Source of the DNA: Niameybacter massiliensis | Lineage (GTDB): Bacteria; Bacillota; Clostridia; Lachnospirales; Cellulosilyticaceae | Reading direction: 5' to 3' | Length of the DNA stretch: 64,000 bases | Assembly: GCF_001282685.1 (NCBI RefSeq) | Contig: NZ_LN875035.1 | Coordinates: forward strand, 1,096,250 to 1,160,249 | Shown here: positions 59,993 to 64,000 of the stretch, piece after piece | Numbering within the stretch: the stretch's first letter is position 1 | Layout of the letters: each line of letters opens with the position of its first letter | The notes under the pieces: model-generated | Database searches by the model: none | What the model was told of the DNA's origin: nothing | Seen by the model: the letters and a program-made list of their open reading frames with translations, nothing else | Position numbers and translations under genes: made by a program

Positions 59993-61684
59993 ATGTATTC
60001 ATCAATTGATACTGTATGGGTATTGTTAGGTGCCCTTCTCGTTTTCTTCATGCAAGCTGGATTCGCAATGGTAGAGGCTGGTTTTACACGAGCTAAAAAT
60101 TCAGGGAACATTATTATGAAAAACCTTATGGACTTTTCTCTTGGAACCTTAGTGTTCTGGGTATTAGGTTTTGGACTTATGTTTGGTACATCTATAGGGG
60201 GCTTTATTGGTGTACCTGATTTCTTTGTTCGTGGAGACTATAGTGGAACTTACCCTACTATGGCATTTTTGATCTTCCAAACAGTTTTCTGTGCAACTGC
60301 TGCTACGATCGTATCTGGAGCAATGGCAGAACGTACTAAATTTTCATCTTACTGCATTTATAGTGTACTTATCAGTGCTGTTATTTATCCTATTTCTGGT
60401 CACTGGATTTGGGGCGGTGGTTGGTTAAGTCAATTAGGTTTCCATGACTTTGCTGGTTCTACTGCTGTTCATATGGTTGGTGGTGTAGCTGCCTTTATAG
60501 GCGCAAAAATTCTTGGACCTCGTATTGGTAAATATGGCCCTGATGGCAAACCAAAAGCAATTCTTGGCCATAGTTTAACTCTTGGCGCATTAGGTGTATT
60601 CATTCTTTGGTTCTGCTGGTTTGGTTTCAATGGTTGCTCTACTATTTCTGCTACTGGGGACGAAACACTTGTTGCTATGTCTACAATCTTTATTACTACA
60701 AACTTAGCCGCTGCCGCTGCTGCTACTTGTACAATGGCTATTACTTGGATACGTTACAAAAAACCTGATGTTTCTATGACACTTAACGGTGCACTTGGTG
60801 GCCTTGTTGCTATTACTGCCGGTTGCGACATGGTATCTCCTGTAGGTGCTGTAATTATTGGTGTTATTGCTTCTTTTGTTATCGTGTTTGGTATTGAATT
60901 TGTTGATAAAATCCTTAAAATTGATGATCCTGTTGGTGCGATTGGCGTACATGGTATGTGTGGTGCTGTAGGAACAATCTTAACAGGATGCCTTGCACTT
61001 GATGGCGGTCTCTTCTACGGTGGTGGCTTCTCATTCTTAGGTGTTCAAATCCTTGGTGTAGTAAGTGTTATGGCTTGGGTCGCTGTTACAATGACTATTA
61101 TTTTCTTAGTCATCAAACACACTGTTGGTTTACGTGTTTCTAAGGAAGAAGAAATTGCCGGTCTTGATATTGAAGAACATGGTCTTGCAAGTAGCTATGC
61201 TGACTTTATGCCAATTCACTTTAACTCAGTAGCATCTACTGAAGCAGCAACAACTCTTGTACCACCTGTAGTTATATCTTCTACTGCATCTGATAGGACT
61301 GTTGCACCTCAATCCCATGATGGTGCTAAAATTACTAAACTTGTTATTTTAATGAATCAAAGTAAATTTGAAGCGTTTAAAAGTGCAATGAACCAAATCG
61401 GCGTAACAGGTATGACTGTTACCCAAGTACTTGGTTGTGGTATGCAAAAAGGAAGTAGCGAATATTATCGTGGTATTCCTCTTGAATTTAACCTTCTTCC
61501 TAAAGTAAAAGTTGAGGTTGTTGTGTGTAAAGTACCTGTTCAAACAGTTATCGATGCCGCCAAAGCTGTACTTCACACAGGTGCAATCGGTGATGGTAAA
61601 ATCTTTATTTATCCTGTTGAAAATGCTGTTAAAATTCGTACTGGCGAAGAAGGTTATGACGCTTTACAAGATATAAGCTTATAA
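59993..61684 (+). CDS. Amt ammonium channel fused to a PII domain
   Basis: A 563-residue protein. Residues 1-390 are an Amt channel with about eleven membrane helices, the two pore His residues in STAVHMVGGVAAF and GVHGMCGAVGTI, and MQAGFAMVEAGFTRAKN at the N-terminus. After a Thr/Ser-rich linker of about 50 residues, the last 115 form a PII signal domain: KITKLVILMNQSKFEAFKSA, the T-loop with SSEYYRG and IGDGKIFIYPVENAVKIRTG. PII normally blocks Amt when nitrogen is plentiful; here the regulator is covalently joined. AAGGAG precedes the ATG. Confidence 0.95.
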   Translation: MYSSIDTVWVLLGALLVFFMQAGFAMVEAGFTRAKNSGNIIMKNLMDFSLGTLVFWVLGFGLMFGTSIGGFIGVPDFFVRGDYSGTYPTMAFLIFQTVFCATAATIVSGAMAERTKFSSYCIYSVLISAVIYPISGHWIWGGGWLSQLGFHDFAGSTAVHMVGGVAAFIGAKILGPRIGKYGPDGKPKAILGHSLTLGALGVFILWFCWFGFNGCSTISATGDETLVAMSTIFITTNLAAAAAATCTMAITWIRYKKPDVSMTLNGALGGLVAITAGCDMVSPVGAVIIGVIASFVIVFGIEFVDKILKIDDPVGAIGVHGMCGAVGTILTGCLALDGGLFYGGGFSFLGVQILGVVSVMAWVAVTMTIIFLVIKHTVGLRVSKEEEIAGLDIEEHGLASSYADFMPIHFNSVASTEAATTLVPPVVISSTASDRTVAPQSHDGAKITKLVILMNQSKFEAFKSAMNQIGVTGMTVTQVLGCGMQKGSSEYYRGIPLEFNLLPKVKVEVVVCKVPVQTVIDAAKAVLHTGAIGDGKIFIYPVENAVKIRTGEEGYDALQDISL

Positions 61685-63013
61685 TCCTTGTTCAAACTTG
61701 AAGAAATTATTTTTATCATATTTTTTTCTGATTTTAATAAGATCATCCTGATTTTTACCGTAATAAGCGTCTAAATAGCTGGTTATTTCGGCACCTGGGA
61801 AATTCACAAATGACCCTTTTGTCATGGTTTCAATTACTTTAAAACGTTCAACAAACCAGTTTTTATTAGGGTCACTATCCTTATTGTCCTCCCAGACCGT
61901 TTGGAAGCCCAAAATATATTGGCATCTTCTATAAGCAAAGGATGCAGTATCTTCTTTAACACTTGTTATATGACCTCCTAAACCATAACAAGAAAGTGCT
62001 GTATAGACTGCTCCTTCTGCTCTTTCTTTAATCATATCTAGGAGTTCATGCATGTGCTGTTCTTCTAAGTTTTGTTCTACAAAACGTCCTGAAGATTTAT
62101 AGTGTTCATACTCTGGATGCGCATCTTGTATCCATCTATTAATCTCAAGTACGCTCATTGTTTGAACTAAAACTTGCAATGTATGTCCTAACTGAATAAA
62201 TGGTGCCACAAGGTGATGTGCTTCTTCTCTTGTACCGTAATAGATACCAATGAGGAGAATGCCATCGCCTTTTTCTTTTGAATTATAAAAACTCAGTTTA
62301 AAATTCGCTTCTGGACATAAGTCTCCTATTGTTTCTTGCCATAATTTAAAGACTTCAATTTGACCTTTTCTTGTGACATGATGAGATTCTATTCGAATCA
62401 GAGTTGCTTCTTCTCTCTTCTTAGGTAACTTAAAAGTCATTTTGACCACTACGCCAAATTGACCTCCGCCACTCCCTTTAAGAGCCCAGAATAAATCTGC
62501 ATTTTGCTCTTTACTTGCAACCACTACTTCTCCTTCTGCATTGATAAGCTCAATTTGTGTAATAGCATCACAACCTAGCCCTAGCAATCTAGCAGAATAT
62601 CCCCATCCCCCGCCAAGGGCAAAACCTACTACACCTACTGTTGGGCAACCACCACCTGGAAATGGATAGCCTTTACTACAAACCGCTTCGTAAAGTTCCC
62701 TATTTCTGACACCACCTTCTATAGTCACTTCTCCTCTTGCTTCATCAAGGTGAATTTGATTCATCTCGCTTACATCAATCACTAATACATCATTCCCTGT
62801 TGAGTAGCCTTCATAATGATGTCTCCCTGATCTTATACGTACAGGCACTCCTTGTGCTTTTGCCCATTTAATACTTTTAGCCACATCTTCTGATGATTTA
62901 CAAAATGCAATAGCTAATGGGTATTTTTCTATAGCTCTATTCCACATAGTTCTAGCTTCTTCATATACTAAATTTTCTCGTGTTACTACACGTCCTGATA
63001 TTTCTAATGTCAT
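61679..63013 (-). CDS. berberine-bridge-type FAD oxidoreductase, bicovalent flavin
   Basis: A 444-residue flavoprotein. The FAD domain has PVRIRSGRHHYEGYSTGNDV, where H65 should bind the flavin, and PFPGGGCPTVGVVGFALGGG, where C123 provides the second covalent link. The C-terminal berberine bridge segment, with YYGKNQDDLIKIRKKYD, is present. Relatives oxidise sugars or secondary metabolites with oxygen, which is unexpected in an anaerobe. No signal peptide is present. Its last codons overlap those of amt tail to tail by six bases, without a terminator between. Confidence 0.9.
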   Translation of the reverse strand: MTLEISGRVVTRENLVYEEARTMWNRAIEKYPLAIAFCKSSEDVAKSIKWAKAQGVPVRIRSGRHHYEGYSTGNDVLVIDVSEMNQIHLDEARGEVTIEGGVRNRELYEAVCSKGYPFPGGGCPTVGVVGFALGGGWGYSARLLGLGCDAITQIELINAEGEVVVASKEQNADLFWALKGSGGGQFGVVVKMTFKLPKKREEATLIRIESHHVTRKGQIEVFKLWQETIGDLCPEANFKLSFYNSKEKGDGILLIGIYYGTREEAHHLVAPFIQLGHTLQVLVQTMSVLEINRWIQDAHPEYEHYKSSGRFVEQNLEEQHMHELLDMIKERAEGAVYTALSCYGLGGHITSVKEDTASFAYRRCQYILGFQTVWEDNKDSDPNKNWFVERFKVIETMTKGSFVNFPGAEITSYLDAYYGKNQDDLIKIRKKYDKNNFFKFEQGL

Positions 63014-63098
63014 CTTTCTACCTCATCTATTCTAAATGCTTCTTCTATTTTTATTAACTTAGTATGAAATAAATCCTCATAAAATATTATAACTAATT

Positions 63099-63134
63099 AT
63101 AGGAGCTATTGCACCTAAGTACAATAACTCCTAT
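63099..63134 (-). terminator. probable terminator of the CmpB-like gene
   Basis: A 13-bp stem with a G-U pair (ATAGGAGTTATTG against CAATAGCTCCTAT on the minus strand), loop of 10, about 50 bases after the stop; the T run is weak. Confidence 0.5.
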
Positions 63135-63183
63135 ATATGTAACACTTATCAAATACTTATGTATAGCTTTTAATATTTTATAA

Positions 63184-63876
63184 CTATGGATTAAAATTCA
63201 TATTTGGATAAATTGCTTTCATCTTACTATCTGGATAATGGTTATCAAAATAGGACCAATACTGTTCTAACCTTATATTGCCCTCTCTTCTTTGAGTCCA
63301 TCTCTCTACTGCTAATCCCGACATCATTGTATTAAAAATCATAAATACAAATAATATCCACGTAAGTACCTTTCCAAAACGATTTGGAATTTTAATAATC
63401 CAAGTAATACACAACGGATATATTTTCTGTATCCATATCAGCCCCAAAATACCCCAAAAAATAGAATAAACCAAATTAATTCTTCCATGTAAATTAAGTG
63501 GTAAATGGGAGTAATCCCATGATATAGTTCCAAACATAACCTCTTGTATAAAAGAACATAAATACTCTATCAATGAGCCTATGAGCATACTCTCTAGAAA
63601 AATTCTCACATTACTCTTATTCCGCATCCAATAAAGACCTATTGTTAATGCTAGTGCTCCACATCCATATACCAAGTTAAAAGGCCCATATATAAGTCCT
63701 ACTCTACTCTCATAATGAAAACGTGTGCAAATGCACCATATGGTTTCTATTACCACACCTAAAAAACAGCCTATAAAAAAGATCCAAAATAGCTTATAAA
63801 AGTTAATACCTTTTGCAAAATGGTTGGTTTCTTGCTCACATCGTTCCATCTGCTCGATATTAGGTATTCTATACAT
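63184..63876 (-). CDS. CmpB-like putative ABC-type membrane protein
   Basis: A 230-residue protein with about five membrane helices. FWIFFIGCFLGVVIETIWCI, then VGLIYGPFNLVYGCGALALT and FGTISWDYSHLPLNLHGRIN are hallmarks of the family annotated as putative ABC-transporter type IV/CmpB (PF06541 pattern). No ATP-binding partner is adjacent, and the function is unproven. It reads leftward toward the flavoprotein gene. The start follows a GGGG-rich site. Confidence 0.85.
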   Translation of the reverse strand: MYRIPNIEQMERCEQETNHFAKGINFYKLFWIFFIGCFLGVVIETIWCICTRFHYESRVGLIYGPFNLVYGCGALALTIGLYWMRNKSNVRIFLESMLIGSLIEYLCSFIQEVMFGTISWDYSHLPLNLHGRINLVYSIFWGILGLIWIQKIYPLCITWIIKIPNRFGKVLTWILFVFMIFNTMMSGLAVERWTQRREGNIRLEQYWSYFDNHYPDSKMKAIYPNMNFNP

Positions 63877-63912
63877 GCCCCATCCCCTTTCTTATTTCAC
63901 CTATTCCAATAA

Positions 63913-63954
63913 AAAAACTCCTTAAACATTCTATGCATCGTTTAAGGAGTTTTT
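63913..63954 (-). terminator. terminator of a gene beyond the right edge
   Basis: A perfect 15-bp stem (AAAAACTCCTTAAAC and complement) with a 12-base loop and flanking A/T runs. It lies upstream of the leftward CmpB-like gene, so it most likely ends a leftward transcript from outside the window. Confidence 0.75.
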
Positions 63955-64000
63955 GTCACAAAGTATTCATCTTCTATCTACATTTTTTCTTGAATTTGTT

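Overview
The window is a low-GC, strictly bacterial chromosome segment whose gene content points to an anaerobic Bacillota of class Clostridia, probably near Lachnospirales/Cellulosilyticum-like groups. The evidence is a high-molecular-weight rubredoxin, a clostridial agr system with the CxxxxxQPEEP autoinducer signature, an Amt-PII fusion, PTS fructose genes, a cytoplasmic sulfatase and purine-rich ribosome binding sites throughout. No rRNA, tRNA, CRISPR array or intact transposase was found.

Region 1 (about 1.4-10.0 kb) is the most unusual. It is a ribosomal-peptide (RiPP) locus with the accessory set of a paeninodin-type lasso cluster: a PqqD-like leader-binding protein, a B2 transglutaminase-like leader peptidase, an NTP_transf_5 nucleotidyltransferase-like protein, an HprK-like kinase and an ABC exporter. 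No asparagine-synthetase-like lasso cyclase is visible. At least four precursors share one leader pattern (W-x2-P-x-[VL]-x2-L-x4-T) but have very different cores: a proline-phased hexapeptide repeat, a His/Cys-rich core, and two cores that look like C2HC zinc fingers. All end in serine, which is the residue type phosphorylated by the paeninodin kinase. A fifth, leaderless His/Cys-rich peptide also ends in serine.

Region 2 (10.3-13.3 kb) holds a collagen-like phage-fibre-type protein and an 804-residue beta-helix protein. Region 3 (13.5-35.9 kb) is one long leftward surface-polysaccharide operon. It contains bacillosamine-type priming genes (PglE, PglD, PglC), at least ten glycosyltransferases (one a tandem GT4-GT4 fusion), CpsB phosphatase, a Wzz/BY-kinase fusion, an EpsG-like polymerase, CDP-glycerol synthesis and glycerophosphotransferase genes, and a Wzx-like flippase. 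A MalT-like LuxR regulator sits just upstream.

Region 4 (38.7-44.3 kb, rightward) is a regulatory group: a LytTR regulator with a degenerate receiver domain, an NAGPA-like protein, an agr system (AgrB, AgrD and a kinase-less sensor-like membrane protein) and a GGDEF/HD-GYP enzyme. Region 5 (44.4-52.9 kb) is carbohydrate use: sulfatase, fruRKA, an AraC regulator and a GH20 hexosaminidase. Region 6 (53.2-57.4 kb) is a MoxR-DUF58-transglutaminase operon.

Region 7 (57.5-64 kb) contains a long imperfect foldback region, a GNAT protein, a strong candidate for a roughly 500-nt structured RNA with its own promoter and terminator, an Amt-PII fusion behind two tandem terminators, a bicovalent flavoprotein and a CmpB-like membrane protein. 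All protein identities are from motif reading only; no database search was run.
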